Under the pieces are notes generated by a model. The model made no database searches and was not told the origin of the DNA. It saw only the letters and a program-made list of their open reading frames with translations. A DNA stretch of 64,000 nt from Desulfomicrobium apsheronum. GTDB lineage: Bacteria; Desulfobacterota; Desulfovibrionia; Desulfovibrionales; Desulfomicrobiaceae. This document shows positions 9,506-19,207 of the stretch, one piece after another (the stretch's first letter is position 1; the number at the start of each line of letters is the position of its first letter). The stretch covers positions 1-64,000 of the forward strand of contig NZ_FORX01000012.1 in assembly GCF_900114115.1 (NCBI RefSeq), given 5' to 3'. Position numbers and translations under genes: made by a program.

Positions 9506-9530
9506 AAGCCCGGCCTTTCGAGCCGGGCTT
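9506..9530 (-). terminator. Rho-independent terminator of first chemoreceptor gene
   Basis: AAGCCCGGC and GCCGGGCTT form a 9-bp stem with a 7-base loop. On the minus strand the stem is followed by TTTTTCTTT, placing it 25 bases after the chemoreceptor stop. Confidence 0.9.
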
Positions 9531-9554
9531 GATTGCGAGTCTTCTCTGCCAAAC

Positions 9555-11279
9555 TCAGATCCTGAACTTGCCGACCATGGCGTTGAGGTCGCGGGCCAGG
9601 CCGCTCAGGCTTTCGGAGCTGGCCTGCACCGCCTCGGCCGACTGGGCGATGTCGCCGGAGGCTTCGTTCACGGAAGCCACTTCCTTGGCGATGTCGCGGG
9701 TCACTGATTCGGCCTGGGACACGTTCTCGTTCACTTCCTGCACTCCCTGCGATGCCTGGCCGACGTTGTCCGCGATATCGCGAGTCGTGACGGACTGCTC
9801 CTCGACAGCGGCCGCGATGGTGCCGACGATGGAGTCCACTTCGTTGATGACCTGACTGACCTGCTGGATTTCCGAAACCGTGACCCCGGTCGCGCCCTGG
9901 ATGCCCTGGATCTTGTCTCGGATTTCCTCCGTGGCGCGGGCGGTCTGCATGGCCAGTTCCTTGATCTCGTTGGCAACGACGGCAAAGCCGCGTCCGGCTT
10001 CTCCGGCCCTTGCCGCCTCGATGGTGGCGTTGAGGGCCAGCAGGTTGGTCTGGGAGGAGATGGCCGTGATGGTCTCGGTGACCTTGTCGATTTCCCGCGC
10101 GGCAACACCAAGCTCATCCACCCGGCGAGAGGCCTCCGTGGCCTTGCCGACGGCGTGACCGGTAATGTCCTTGGCCTTGCTGGCGTTCTGGGAGATTTCG
10201 GCGATGGTCGCCGTCATTTCTTCGGAGGCGGTGGCCACTGTGCCGATATTGATGGAGAATTCTTCCATGGCCGAGGCCACGGAGTTCATGTTGGAGCTCA
10301 TTTCTTCGGTGGCGGCGGCCACATTGGTGGACTTGGCGGTCATGTCGCTGGAAGCGCCGCGCAGGTTGGTGGCCAGATCGAGCAGGCCCGTCGAGGCCTG
10401 ATTGACCTGCGCGGAGTTGCCGGCCACCTCGCGGATGATGCCATGCACCTGCTCCACGAACTTGTTGAACCACTCGGCCAGTTCCTGAGTTTCCGTGCCG
10501 GAGGTGTCCTTGAGGCGAGCGGTCAGATCTCCTTCGCCCTGGGCGATGTCTTTGAGCATGCCGATCATGCGCTTCAGAGGGGTGATGATGGAACGGATGA
10601 GGAAGATGGTCAGCGGCAGGACCAGAAAGGCGAATCCGGCTCCAATGAAGGACATGGCGATGGTCAGGGACCTTGCGGCCGCGCTTTCAAGGTCCGCGGC
10701 CACTGCCGCCTGGGCTTCGGCGATATTGTCGATGTACACCCCGGTTCCGATCCATAAATCGGTGCCCGGGATCATCATCGAATAGGCAATCTTGGGCTGG
10801 TCGCCCTTGCCCGGCTTGTCGAACACGTACTCGACGAATCCACCGCCTGCATGCGCCTTTTTGCTCATCTCCAGAACATACGTGATCCCGTTGACATCCT
10901 TGTTTCCTCCAAGATCCTTGCCCTCAAGCTCCTTTTTCGTCGGCAGGACCCGGCAGATCGTTTCCTGATAGACGAAGAAGTAGCCTGATTTGTCCTCTTC
11001 GAAGCGAATGTTGTTGATGAGATGGCTGATGGTGGCGACCCGTTCCGAATCGGTCGTCATCCCCTCAACGGCCGAACCGAGGCTCGCGGCCATGTTCGTG
11101 GTCGCGACCATGATCTTGTCGCGCGCGTCGGCGTTCATGATCTGTCCGACCTTATCGATCATCTGGTTTTTTGTTCCGCTGGCCTGATAGACGAAGAAGG
11201 AGACGACCGCGCCCATGAAAATGATCATGATGCCGACCAGAAAGAGTAAGCGGTTGCGGATGCCGAATCGAATGGCCAT
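9555..11279 (-). CDS. Methyl-accepting chemotaxis protein (single-Cache sensor)
   Basis: A 574-residue inner-membrane chemoreceptor. An N-terminal helix (residues ~8-32) precedes a periplasmic single Cache_2-type sensor domain ([34 protein letters not shown]), a second helix (~190-215), a HAMP linker and a cytoplasmic signalling hairpin. The hairpin tip contains [23 protein letters not shown] and [15 protein letters not shown], the conserved CheA/CheW contact region. Start set at ATG 11279, which follows TTGGAGG; the open frame runs upstream but without a site. The ligand is unknown, though Cache_2 sensors often bind carboxylates. From residue ~185 to the end it is almost identical to the next receptor upstream, while the sensor domain differs. 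Confidence 0.92.
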   Translation of the reverse strand: MAIRFGIRNRLLFLVGIMIIFMGAVVSFFVYQASGTKNQMIDKVGQIMNADARDKIMVATTNMAASLGSAVEGMTTDSERVATISHLINNIRFEEDKSGYFFVYQETICRVLPTKKELEGKDLGGNKDVNGITYVLEMSKKAHAGGGFVEYVFDKPGKGDQPKIAYSMMIPGTDLWIGTGVYIDNIAEAQAAVAADLESAAARSLTIAMSFIGAGFAFLVLPLTIFLIRSIITPLKRMIGMLKDIAQGEGDLTARLKDTSGTETQELAEWFNKFVEQVHGIIREVAGNSAQVNQASTGLLDLATNLRGASSDMTAKSTNVAAATEEMSSNMNSVASAMEEFSINIGTVATASEEMTATIAEISQNASKAKDITGHAVGKATEASRRVDELGVAAREIDKVTETITAISSQTNLLALNATIEAARAGEAGRGFAVVANEIKELAMQTARATEEIRDKIQGIQGATGVTVSEIQQVSQVINEVDSIVGTIAAAVEEQSVTTRDIADNVGQASQGVQEVNENVSQAESVTRDIAKEVASVNEASGDIAQSAEAVQASSESLSGLARDLNAMVGKFRI

Positions 11280-11451
11280 GAACGTCCTCCAAGGATAATA
11301 TAAATTGATATTATTGATTGTTACACCAATTGTCACAAACATTGCAAGAAAAGGAAGGCGGGGACATGAGCATGTTGAACGCTTCAGAACCGCCTAATTG
11401 GGATGACAAATGCTGTTTATGTGTCTTTGAACGCGATTTTTGCTTCCCAAC

Positions 11452-11482
11452 GAAAAAGCCCGGCGTTTAACCGGGCTTTTCG
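11452..11482 (-). terminator. Terminator of second chemoreceptor gene
   Basis: GAAAAAGCCCGG pairs with CCGGGCTTTTCG around a short loop. On the minus strand it is followed by a T-rich run. It separates the two tandem receptor genes, so each is probably its own transcription unit. Confidence 0.85.
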
Positions 11483-11502
11483 ATCAGCTAAAGAGGGATT
11501 TA

Positions 11503-13227
11503 TCAGATTTTGAACTTGCCGACCATGGCGTTGAGGTCGCGGGCCAGTCCGCTCAGGCTCTCGGAACTGGCTTGCACTGCCTCGGCTGAATGGGCGATGT
11601 CTCCCGAAGCCGCGCTGACGGCGGTGACTTCCCGGGCGATATCGCCGGTCACGGCCTCGGCCTGGGACACGTTCTCGTTCACTTCCTGTACTCCCTGCGA
11701 AGCCTGGCCGACGTTGTCCGCGATATCGCGGGTCGTGACGGATTGCTCCTCGACGGCGGCCGCGATGGTGCCGACGATGATGTCCACTTCGTTGATGACC
11801 TGACTGACCTGCTGGATTTCAGAAACCGTGATTCCGGTCGCGCTCTGGATGCCCTGGATTTTGCCCCGGATTTCCTCGGTGGCGCGGGCGGTCTGCATGG
11901 CCAGTTCCTTGATCTCGTTGGCGACGACGGCAAAACCGCGTCCGGCTTCTCCGGCCCGGGCCGCCTCGATGGTGGCGTTGAGGGCCAGCAGGTTGGTCTG
12001 GGAGGAGATGGCCGTGATGGTCTCGGTGACCTTGTCGATTTCCCGCGCGGCAACACCAAGCTCATCCACCCGGCGAGAGGCCTCCGTGGCCTTGCCGACG
12101 GCGTGACCGGTAATGTCCTTGGCCTTGCTGGCGTTCTGGGAGATTTCGGCGATGGTCGCCGTCATTTCCTCGGAGGCGGTGGCCACTGTGCCGATATTGA
12201 TGGAGAATTCTTCCATGGCCGAGGCCACGGAGTTCATGTTGGAGCTCATCTCTTCGGTGGCTGCGGCCACATTGGTGGACTTGGCGGTCATGTCGCTGGA
12301 AGCGCCGCGCAGGTTGGTGGCCAGACCGAGCAGGCCCGTCGAGGCCTGATTGACCTGCGCGGAGTTGCCGGCCACCTCGCGGATGATGCCATGCACCTGC
12401 TCCACGAACTTGTTGAACCATTCGGCCAGTTCCTGGGTTTCCGTGCCGGAGGTGTCCTTGAGGCGAGCGGTCAGATCGCCTTCGCCCTGGGCGATGTCTT
12501 TGAGCATGCCGATCATGCGCTTTAAAGGGGTGATGATGGAGCGGATGAGGAAGATGGTCAGCGGCAGGACCAGAAAGGCGAATCCCGCTCCGATGAAGGA
12601 CATGGCGATGGTCAGGGACCTTGCGGCCGCGCTTTCCAGGTCCGCCGCGACTTTTGCCTGGGCTTCGGCGATGTTGTCGATGTAGATGCCCGTTCCGATC
12701 CAGAGGTCGGTGCCGGGGATCATGGTGGAATAACTGACCTTGGGCTGGTTGCCCTTGCCCGGCTTGTCGAAAATGTATTCGACGAACCCGCCGCCCTTTT
12801 CGGCCACTTCGCTCAGTTCGCGAATGAGATACAGTCCGTTGGGGTCCTTGAGATCCTTGAGGTCGGTGCCTTCAAGGGCCGGGTTTGGCGGCATGATCCT
12901 GCTAGTGGTGCCCTGGTAGACGAAAATATATCCCGATTGATCCTCTTCAAAGCGAATGTCGGTTACAAGATTTCTGATGACGCCGATTTTTTCGTCCTGA
13001 TCGGTCACGTTCCTGATGCCGGCCTCGACGCTTTTCGTTAACGCTTGGGTCAGCACCATGATCTTGTCCTTGGCCTCATCGGTCATGATGATGCCTACTC
13101 GATCTATCATTTGTGATTTGGAGTTCGCGGCCTGATATACGAAAAAAGAGACTACCGCGCCGATGAAGACGAGCATCACGCCGACCAACAAAAGCAACCT
13201 GTTTCGGATTCCCAAACGCATGCTCAT
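11503..13227 (-). CDS. Methyl-accepting chemotaxis protein, tandem paralogue
   Basis: A 574-residue receptor with the same plan and length as its downstream neighbour: a first helix (residues ~8-32), a Cache_2-type periplasmic sensor ([34 protein letters not shown]), a second helix, HAMP and the MCP signalling domain with [20 protein letters not shown]. Start ATG 13227 follows CCGGAGG. On the minus strand upstream, TTGCGC and GATAAT spaced by about 16 bases form a plausible vegetative promoter. The second half is nearly the same as the neighbour at the DNA level. The sensor half differs at many ligand-facing positions, so the two probably read different ligands into the same chemotaxis pathway. 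Confidence 0.92.
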   Translation of the reverse strand: MSMRLGIRNRLLLLVGVMLVFIGAVVSFFVYQAANSKSQMIDRVGIIMTDEAKDKIMVLTQALTKSVEAGIRNVTDQDEKIGVIRNLVTDIRFEEDQSGYIFVYQGTTSRIMPPNPALEGTDLKDLKDPNGLYLIRELSEVAEKGGGFVEYIFDKPGKGNQPKVSYSTMIPGTDLWIGTGIYIDNIAEAQAKVAADLESAAARSLTIAMSFIGAGFAFLVLPLTIFLIRSIITPLKRMIGMLKDIAQGEGDLTARLKDTSGTETQELAEWFNKFVEQVHGIIREVAGNSAQVNQASTGLLGLATNLRGASSDMTAKSTNVAAATEEMSSNMNSVASAMEEFSINIGTVATASEEMTATIAEISQNASKAKDITGHAVGKATEASRRVDELGVAAREIDKVTETITAISSQTNLLALNATIEAARAGEAGRGFAVVANEIKELAMQTARATEEIRGKIQGIQSATGITVSEIQQVSQVINEVDIIVGTIAAAVEEQSVTTRDIADNVGQASQGVQEVNENVSQAEAVTGDIAREVTAVSAASGDIAHSAEAVQASSESLSGLARDLNAMVGKFKI

Positions 13228-13556
13228 CGTGTTGCCTCCGGATAAATTGTCTAGAATTTCTCATACATTATCATCATTAAAACGATTTGCGCAACAGATT
13301 GTATGACAATTCCGTCGTGCATTATTTCACAGGGGGAAAATGCTTTTCATTTCGGAGTATTCGGATTTGTTTTGTCCGAAATCGCTGTGCTGCGAAAAGC
13401 CATGAAAGAACCTGATGGTCATTCTCGCGAAGGCGGGCCATGTCGGGCAATAGCGCGAGCTCCATTCTTTTCAGGTAGTTAAAAAGGCATGGATCCCCTT
13501 CTTCAAGGGGATGACGGTTTCTTGCAGTGATGTCTGGTTTTGCATCTTGATAAAAT
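13228..13556. other. Intergenic region upstream of second chemoreceptor
   Basis: About 330 bases with no gene. The right part holds a short hairpin, ATCCCC…GGGGAT at about 13491-13511. The left part is the AT-rich promoter zone of the minus-strand receptor. Confidence 0.4.
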
Positions 13557-13586
13557 GCTCAGGACTCCGGATCGGGAGCCCTGAGC
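13557..13586 (-). terminator. Terminator of the GGDEF sensor gene
   Basis: GCTCAGG and CCTGAGC close an imperfect 12-bp stem (GCTCAGGACTCC against GGGAGCCCTGAGC). On the minus strand it is followed by ATTTTAT, 40 bases after the GGDEF gene's stop. Confidence 0.75.
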
Positions 13587-13626
13587 AAGGGGAATGGCGG
13601 AGGGGCGGACTGGACAGAACTCGGGA

Positions 13627-16161
13627 TCAGGACGCGTGGATGTTTTTGCGCGTGTACATGGATTGGTCGGCTTTTTTGAGCAGGGTTGCCAGATCCTGCG
13701 GCTCCTGCGGGTTGAAGACCGTGCAGCCGTGAGTGACTCCCATGATGTAGGGAATCCTGCCGGAGTTGTTTGTGGTGTCGATGAGTATGAGGACCTTGTT
13801 CCAGACCCGTTGAACCTCATCCGGGCCGCATCCGGGAAAGATGAGCACGAACTCGTCGCCGCCGATGCGGTAGATTTCGTCGCTGGCGCGGACGCAGGCG
13901 CGAATGATGGACACGATTTCCTTCAGATAGGTGTCTCCGTGAAGATGTCCGTAAGTGTCGTTGACCTGCTTGAGCTTGTCCACGTCCACATAGCAGAACA
14001 TGAACCTTTCGTTTTTCTCGATGGCTGTTCTGATTGTTTGCGGCATTTCCGATTCAAAGGCGCTTCTGGTGCTCGCTCCCGTCAGGGGGTCTAGGCGCAC
14101 GGAGCGCTCCAGGGCCCGGCGTTTGCGCTGCTGATAGCGGTAAAAGACGACAAGAATGCAGAGCAGCAGGGCGATGATCAGAATCAGGGCCGTGATCGTC
14201 CACAGGGCGCGGGTATGTCGGTAGGCGTCCGAATCGTCGTTGATGAGCGTCGCGTCGCTGGGGAGCAGCCCAAAGTCCATTCCATGGCTCTTCATGGCCT
14301 TGGCGTCGAAAATGAATGCGTTGGGACTTATGGTAATGATCGGCAGATTGCCGGCTTTTTGTCCGCGCAGGACGTTTCGGAGCAGATTTCCGGCGGCCAG
14401 TCCCTGGTGACGGCCGCTGGTGACCATTCCGCCGACGGAGCCGGCTCCCAGATAGAAGTCCCAGAAGGAAAAGACCGGCACGGGGCTTGCGCTCACGATT
14501 TTTTCGCAGCTCTCCTCGTAGGAGAAGGTGTTCCCGTCGCGGTCCTGGTTGAAGCTCATGAGCAGGATGAAGCTGTCCGGCGGCAGCGTCGGCAAGCGTT
14601 CCAGCAGTCGGGTCATGGAAATGTTTTCAAGGAGTTCGATCTCAAGAGAGGTGGGCAGCAGGTGGCGAACCTCCTCGAAGCGATTGTGGTTGCCATGGCC
14701 AGTCGGGGTGGCGTCGTTGATGACGAAAAGCTTTTTGGCTCTGGGCAGAAGGCGGGAGGCGGCCTGTACCGTGCTGACGATGTCGTAGGATTCGAGCACT
14801 CCGGTTATTCCCTGAGCGGACAGGGATTGTTGATCGGTGAGATAGTTCACGCCGCAAAAGATGATGGGCGCGTTGTTGAACAGGGTCTGCCGGTACTGGC
14901 GGGCAAAGTTGAAGGCGTTGTCGTCGGAGGTCAGCACTGCTGAAAATTTGGCCGAACGATATTTTTCACGCATAAGGATGTAGTTCAGATAGGTGAACTC
15001 AGGCTCGGGATGGCGCTTGGTGTCCATGTATTCGACATGCATTTCCACGTTCGCGGCGTCCGCCCCCAGGCTTTCCCTGATTCCGGCTTCAATGTCGTCG
15101 GTCCACTTGAAACCCGTGTGGTACGAATGCAGGATCAGGATTTCATGCTCGGTCCCCCTTTTGGGGTGAAGGAATTTCGTCTCCGGCGGCAAACGGTCGG
15201 GAGTGATTCCGAAGCGCTCCATCTGGCGCATGTCCACTTCCAGCTGGATTGCGTCATCATAGGTCACGGGCAGGTCGACTGGGCGCGCGCCACCCAGGAT
15301 TCGGCCGGCCATGTTGCCCGCGATCCGGCCCTGTTCATATCCGTTGGTCAGGTAGCCTCCGAAAAGACCGTGGCCCATGAGAAAATTCCAGACCCCGTAA
15401 ACCGGCACCGGGCTGGCCTGGGAAATGGCCGAGATGGCTTCCGTCGCGCCGTGGACCCGGCCATCGCGATCCTGGAAATAGAGCAGAAAGAGAAGTCCCG
15501 TCTCCGGGCCAATCACTTTGACCTGCTCCATCAGCTCCGGCAGGGGGGTATCCTCAAGTACCTGCATGGGCAGATCCGGGGGAACGACCTTGCGCAGTTC
15601 GGCCACGGCGGCATCGCCCGTGGCGGTCTTGTCCGCGATGACCATCAGCTTGCGCATTTGCGGCTGAAGCCTGCGCATGAGCTTCACGTTCGTGTTCAGG
15701 TCCGCGTATTCGCGTACGCCGGTCATGTTCCGGGGCAGCGGCGGCAGAGGGTTGGTGTTCACGCCGCAAAAGACCACGGGAGTGTCCGGGAAGATGCGCG
15801 CGCCGTGTTTAAGAATGAAAAAGAAAGCGCTTTCGTCCACCGTGATGACCAGGTCGGGACGCAGGAAAGCGTATTTGAGCTCCATGAATTTAGGAAGGCT
15901 TGCGAGATATTCAGGATCGAGATTGCGCTTGGTGTCCATGTGTTCGACGTGGATGAGCACTTCCGGATCATGTTGATGCAAGGTCGCTTCCAGCCCGTGC
16001 ATGATGTCCGCGGACCACTTGTAGTCGGGATGGTAGGAATTGAGGATGAATACCTGTTTGGCGGCCATGGCGCTTGCCGGGCACAGGGAAAGGAGCAGCA
16101 GGCAGGCCAGGACTGCCTGCCGCAGGGCACGGCGAGGAAACCTCCAGCCCGCGTCACGCAA
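13627..16161 (-). CDS. Diguanylate cyclase with two tandem periplasmic substrate-binding domains
   Basis: An 844-residue inner-membrane protein. A signal peptide (ends near SAMAAK) is followed by two homologous ABC-substrate-binding-like domains. The first starts VFILNSYHPDYKWSADI and the second ILILHSYHTGFKWTDDI some 310 residues later, with parallel motifs EHMDTKRN/EYMDTKRH and FCGVN in both. A membrane helix (~residue 660-685) leads into a GGDEF domain with RIGGDEFVLIF and an RASD inhibitory-site motif five residues before. It should make cyclic di-GMP under control of a periplasmic ligand, and two binding modules on one chain is noteworthy. The start overlaps the 3' end of the UTP-glucose-1-phosphate uridylyltransferase gene by 8 bases, so the two are co-transcribed. 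Confidence 0.85.
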   Translation of the reverse strand: MRDAGWRFPRRALRQAVLACLLLLSLCPASAMAAKQVFILNSYHPDYKWSADIMHGLEATLHQHDPEVLIHVEHMDTKRNLDPEYLASLPKFMELKYAFLRPDLVITVDESAFFFILKHGARIFPDTPVVFCGVNTNPLPPLPRNMTGVREYADLNTNVKLMRRLQPQMRKLMVIADKTATGDAAVAELRKVVPPDLPMQVLEDTPLPELMEQVKVIGPETGLLFLLYFQDRDGRVHGATEAISAISQASPVPVYGVWNFLMGHGLFGGYLTNGYEQGRIAGNMAGRILGGARPVDLPVTYDDAIQLEVDMRQMERFGITPDRLPPETKFLHPKRGTEHEILILHSYHTGFKWTDDIEAGIRESLGADAANVEMHVEYMDTKRHPEPEFTYLNYILMREKYRSAKFSAVLTSDDNAFNFARQYRQTLFNNAPIIFCGVNYLTDQQSLSAQGITGVLESYDIVSTVQAASRLLPRAKKLFVINDATPTGHGNHNRFEEVRHLLPTSLEIELLENISMTRLLERLPTLPPDSFILLMSFNQDRDGNTFSYEESCEKIVSASPVPVFSFWDFYLGAGSVGGMVTSGRHQGLAAGNLLRNVLRGQKAGNLPIITISPNAFIFDAKAMKSHGMDFGLLPSDATLINDDSDAYRHTRALWTITALILIIALLLCILVVFYRYQQRKRRALERSVRLDPLTGASTRSAFESEMPQTIRTAIEKNERFMFCYVDVDKLKQVNDTYGHLHGDTYLKEIVSIIRACVRASDEIYRIGGDEFVLIFPGCGPDEVQRVWNKVLILIDTTNNSGRIPYIMGVTHGCTVFNPQEPQDLATLLKKADQSMYTRKNIHAS

Positions 16162-17602
16162 AGAGGGTTTCTCCCTGCAGCACGCTGCCGGCCTTGATCA
16201 CGACCTGATTCGGCCCCGTATTGACGATGCGCACATCGCCCAAGCACTGCACATCCTGCTCGAAGAGCACATCCCCTTCGACGACAAGGCTGTCGCATTT
16301 GAGCAGGGACAGCGGATTCTTGGGAAAGCGGGCCAGGAACGCGTCGATTTTCTTGTAATGCCGCGAGTCCAGGGAAATGGACGGCATGGGAGTGACGCGG
16401 TCCGGGTTGGGGATGATGGTTTCGCGATCCGTGCGCACGAAGCAGTCGGACATGACCAGGAGCAGGTCGTTGGTAGTCTTGACCGGCGCAAAGCGTTTTT
16501 TGGGCACGATGACGGCCTGGGCATTGAGGAAATTGGTGATGGCCGAACCCATGGCCGTCTCCAGTTGAAAGACCTTGGGGGAGGACAGATCGCGAGGATC
16601 AAGGTTTTTGGGATTTATGATCAGGTCAAGGGGCATCATCCGGTGCGAAACGAAAACGGACTGCAGGATGCGCAGGTCTATCCAGATGGAATTGGTGTTG
16701 AAGAACTTGTATTTTTCGATGTCGCAGAACGAGTCCATCTCGGTGTCGGGGCACTGGGCCACTTCGCGCAGGGCGAGCTGCTTGTTTTCTTTCAGGCGGC
16801 AGAGGTGTCCGCCTTTCTTGTCCTGATCCGTGCGCCGTGCGACTTCCATGAGAAAAGGCAGGTTGTGGTGGACCATGTAGCCGAGCAGACGACGGTTCAT
16901 GATGGCCCCGAGATTGTCTGAGTTGGAGATGAAGGCGTAGATGTAGCCTTTGTCCAGCAGGGCGTCGAGAATGCCCGAGGTGATCATGGCGGTGTAGATG
17001 TCGCCGTGTCCGGGAGGATTCCATTCCAGTTCGGGATTCTGGGGCCAGGACGCCGGGGTGTGGTCCTTGGCCATGATCTTCGGGTAACGATGCTGCAGGA
17101 AGGCAAGGTCGATGCCGGTGGTGCCGTTGTTGAAATCACCGACCTTGAGCATGGTGTCCATGTGGGTCTTGAAGCTGTTCATGAACACTTGCGGAAAATC
17201 CACCCCGTAGTGGGTGCGGACCGTCTTGGCCTGGAGCAGGATGAGGTCCAGAAAGCTGAGCCCCTCCTTGACCGGAATGAGCGACTTGGCCGATTCCAGG
17301 CCCATGCTCGTGCCCAGGCCGCCGTTGAGCTTTATGACGGCGGTCTTGTCCAGCGCTTCCTCGCCCTTGGCCTTGAATTGCTCCATGGCATCATAGTCTG
17401 CAAGTTCATCGTCATGCACGGCTACAATATCCCGGTCGGAGAGCTTACCCTGGGCGCCGTAAAGAAATTGGTTAAAGTAACACTTGAAGGTATTGATGAC
17501 GATGGCGGGCAGGCCTTGCTGTTCCATCTTCAGGGCAAAGGGACGAAAGAGCGAGGAGAGTTTGGGGTCGTCGACGCTGACGCAGCTAATATCCTGGGCC
17601 AT
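16154..17602 (-). CDS. UTP-glucose-1-phosphate uridylyltransferase (eukaryote-like UDPGP family)
   Basis: A cytoplasmic enzyme of 482 residues that makes UDP-glucose from UTP and glucose-1-phosphate for polysaccharide or glycolipid synthesis. The nucleotide-binding signature KLNGGLGTSMG lies near residue 92, followed by the SAKSLIPV lysine motif. Further family motifs include PGHGDIYTA and FISNSDNLGA. The C-terminus is a beta-helical segment (LVVEGDVLFEQDVQCLGDV). Length fits the long UDPGP family (about 470-500) and not the short GalU type. The gene is followed, with an 8-base overlap, by the double-sensor GGDEF gene. This links sugar-nucleotide supply with cyclic-di-GMP control, as often seen in exopolysaccharide regulation (inference). 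Confidence 0.88.
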   Translation of the reverse strand: MAQDISCVSVDDPKLSSLFRPFALKMEQQGLPAIVINTFKCYFNQFLYGAQGKLSDRDIVAVHDDELADYDAMEQFKAKGEEALDKTAVIKLNGGLGTSMGLESAKSLIPVKEGLSFLDLILLQAKTVRTHYGVDFPQVFMNSFKTHMDTMLKVGDFNNGTTGIDLAFLQHRYPKIMAKDHTPASWPQNPELEWNPPGHGDIYTAMITSGILDALLDKGYIYAFISNSDNLGAIMNRRLLGYMVHHNLPFLMEVARRTDQDKKGGHLCRLKENKQLALREVAQCPDTEMDSFCDIEKYKFFNTNSIWIDLRILQSVFVSHRMMPLDLIINPKNLDPRDLSSPKVFQLETAMGSAITNFLNAQAVIVPKKRFAPVKTTNDLLLVMSDCFVRTDRETIIPNPDRVTPMPSISLDSRHYKKIDAFLARFPKNPLSLLKCDSLVVEGDVLFEQDVQCLGDVRIVNTGPNQVVIKAGSVLQGETLFA

Positions 17603-17740
17603 GGAGGCTCCTTGTGTGGATCAGGTTCATGATCGCATTCCCGAAAGCTCGCGGGGAATGTGCGCGGTTGAAGGAGCAGCATAGAACATGTGCCGTTAAT
17701 CGTCCATAATGTCGTGGTCACAAAGAGGAAATTTTTAAAA

Positions 17741-19207
17741 TCAGCGTTTGATGTCGTCCTTTTCATCAGGGGAACATGGAATTTTATCCTCGCGCGCGGC
17801 GGCCTTGGGCACGGACATTGTCAGCCGCGCCATGGAATCTTTTTGTTCAATCTGCAGATGCCCGCCGATGCGTTCGATCAGCAGCAGACACATGGCCAGG
17901 TTCATCTCGTCGTCCTCGAAGGGCATGATGAGACGCTCGTGACTTGTCGCCAAAGTGCGCACGGGATCCATGATCAGACTGGTCACGATCAGTTCGTTGG
18001 ATTGCGAAGCCGTGATGCGCATCGTGCCGGATTGCTCGACGATGTCGGCGCCATGTCCGATGAGATAGATGAAGATGCGGTGCAGGAATTCCTGATCGGC
18101 AAGGACCGGCGGGAGGTCATCCTTGAGCTCGATGTCGAAGCTGACTGATTTGTGCTCCAGGCGACTGGAGACCAGGCTCATGATGAAGTTCACCGTGGGG
18201 GCCAGCCGGCAGGGGGTCAGCGTGACGTCGATGGGTTCGAGATAGGCGGTGATACGCTGAAGCAGGCGTTCGAGCCGGTTGCATTCTTCCAGAATGACCC
18301 CGGTTTCGACGGCCTCCGGGTAGCGCAGGCGCAGCTTTCGGGCGAAGCCGCCGAGAGCGACCAGGGGATTGCGGATTTCGTGTGCCACCTCTTCGGTCAT
18401 GGTGCGCAGCATGCTGAGCTTCTCGTTTTGCCGCAGCAGCTTGTCCAGGTAGGAGTTGCGGGTCATGTCCATGATCATGCCCTCGATCCTGTCCGGGACG
18501 CCGCCGGGCGGCAGGGGCGAGGCAATGGACTGGAGCATGAGGGAGACGGGATATCCCTTTTTGTGCAGAAAACGAAATTCAAGATTGAATTCGGCTGGTT
18601 CCGGTTGCAGGCTTTTTTTCAAGGCGACCATGAAGCGTTTGCGGTCTTCCCGTACGATGCGTCTCAGGAACGCTCTGGGCGACTTGAGAATCTCCTGCGG
18701 CGAATATCCGAGAATCTGCGTCGTGGCCTGGTTCAGAAATTCGAATTCCAGGTCGCGGTTGATGATGAAAATGATGACGGGGAGCTTTCCGATCAGCCGG
18801 ATCAGGTGGTCCTGGGTGTCGCGGATGCGCCGCTGCATGCCCGATTGAGCCAGGCAGTTGCGCAGGCCGTTGATGAAGATGTCCATGCTGAGGATCGGCT
18901 TGGTCACATAGTCGAAGGCTCCTGTTTTGAAGGCGTCGATGGCGTGACTTATGTGCGTGCGTCCCGAAACGATGATCACGGGAGTGGACGGACGGGATAT
19001 CTTCATGTTGCCAAGCAGGCCCATTCCCTCGTCGCCGGAAATTCCAAGGTCGAGAAGCACCAGGTCCGGAGCCAGGTGTATGAAGAGCTGCATGGCCTTT
19101 CGTGCATCGGTGGCCTCATGGATGCTGAAGCCCGCATCTTCGAGATTGGTGGCGAGGGAGCTCCGCAGGTGTTCGTCGTCTTCGACGATCAGGATGGATT
19201 GGGGCAT
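17741..19207 (-). CDS. REC-PAS-HisKA protein with a degenerate ATP-binding domain
   Basis: A 488-residue cytoplasmic signalling protein. The receiver domain has acidic D10/D11, phospho-acceptor D53 (LLDLG) and K103 (VTKP). A PAS domain covers ~135-250. A HisKA helix carries H276 in VAHEIRNPLVALGGFA. The following ~170 residues have the length and helical pattern of a HATPase domain but lack its signatures: the N-box region reads FLHRIFIYLIGHGADIV with no Asn, no DxGxG is present, and the lid is EDDEMNLAMCLLLIE. It may therefore receive and relay phosphate without binding ATP, or act as a scaffold. The gene overlaps the preceding kinase gene by 19 bases. Confidence 0.8.
   Translation of the reverse strand: MPQSILIVEDDEHLRSSLATNLEDAGFSIHEATDARKAMQLFIHLAPDLVLLDLGISGDEGMGLLGNMKISRPSTPVIIVSGRTHISHAIDAFKTGAFDYVTKPILSMDIFINGLRNCLAQSGMQRRIRDTQDHLIRLIGKLPVIIFIINRDLEFEFLNQATTQILGYSPQEILKSPRAFLRRIVREDRKRFMVALKKSLQPEPAEFNLEFRFLHKKGYPVSLMLQSIASPLPPGGVPDRIEGMIMDMTRNSYLDKLLRQNEKLSMLRTMTEEVAHEIRNPLVALGGFARKLRLRYPEAVETGVILEECNRLERLLQRITAYLEPIDVTLTPCRLAPTVNFIMSLVSSRLEHKSVSFDIELKDDLPPVLADQEFLHRIFIYLIGHGADIVEQSGTMRITASQSNELIVTSLIMDPVRTLATSHERLIMPFEDDEMNLAMCLLLIERIGGHLQIEQKDSMARLTMSVPKAAAREDKIPCSPDEKDDIKR

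Noticed and set aside
11590-12525. Plus-strand Gly/Asp/His-rich frame opposite the second chemoreceptor
   Set aside because: A mirror of the MCP coding sequence; the same pattern recurs opposite the first receptor.
15010-16197. Plus-strand frame of 395 codons opposite the double-sensor GGDEF gene
   Set aside because: Antisense shadow with no recognisable domain; the minus strand has two clear binding domains.
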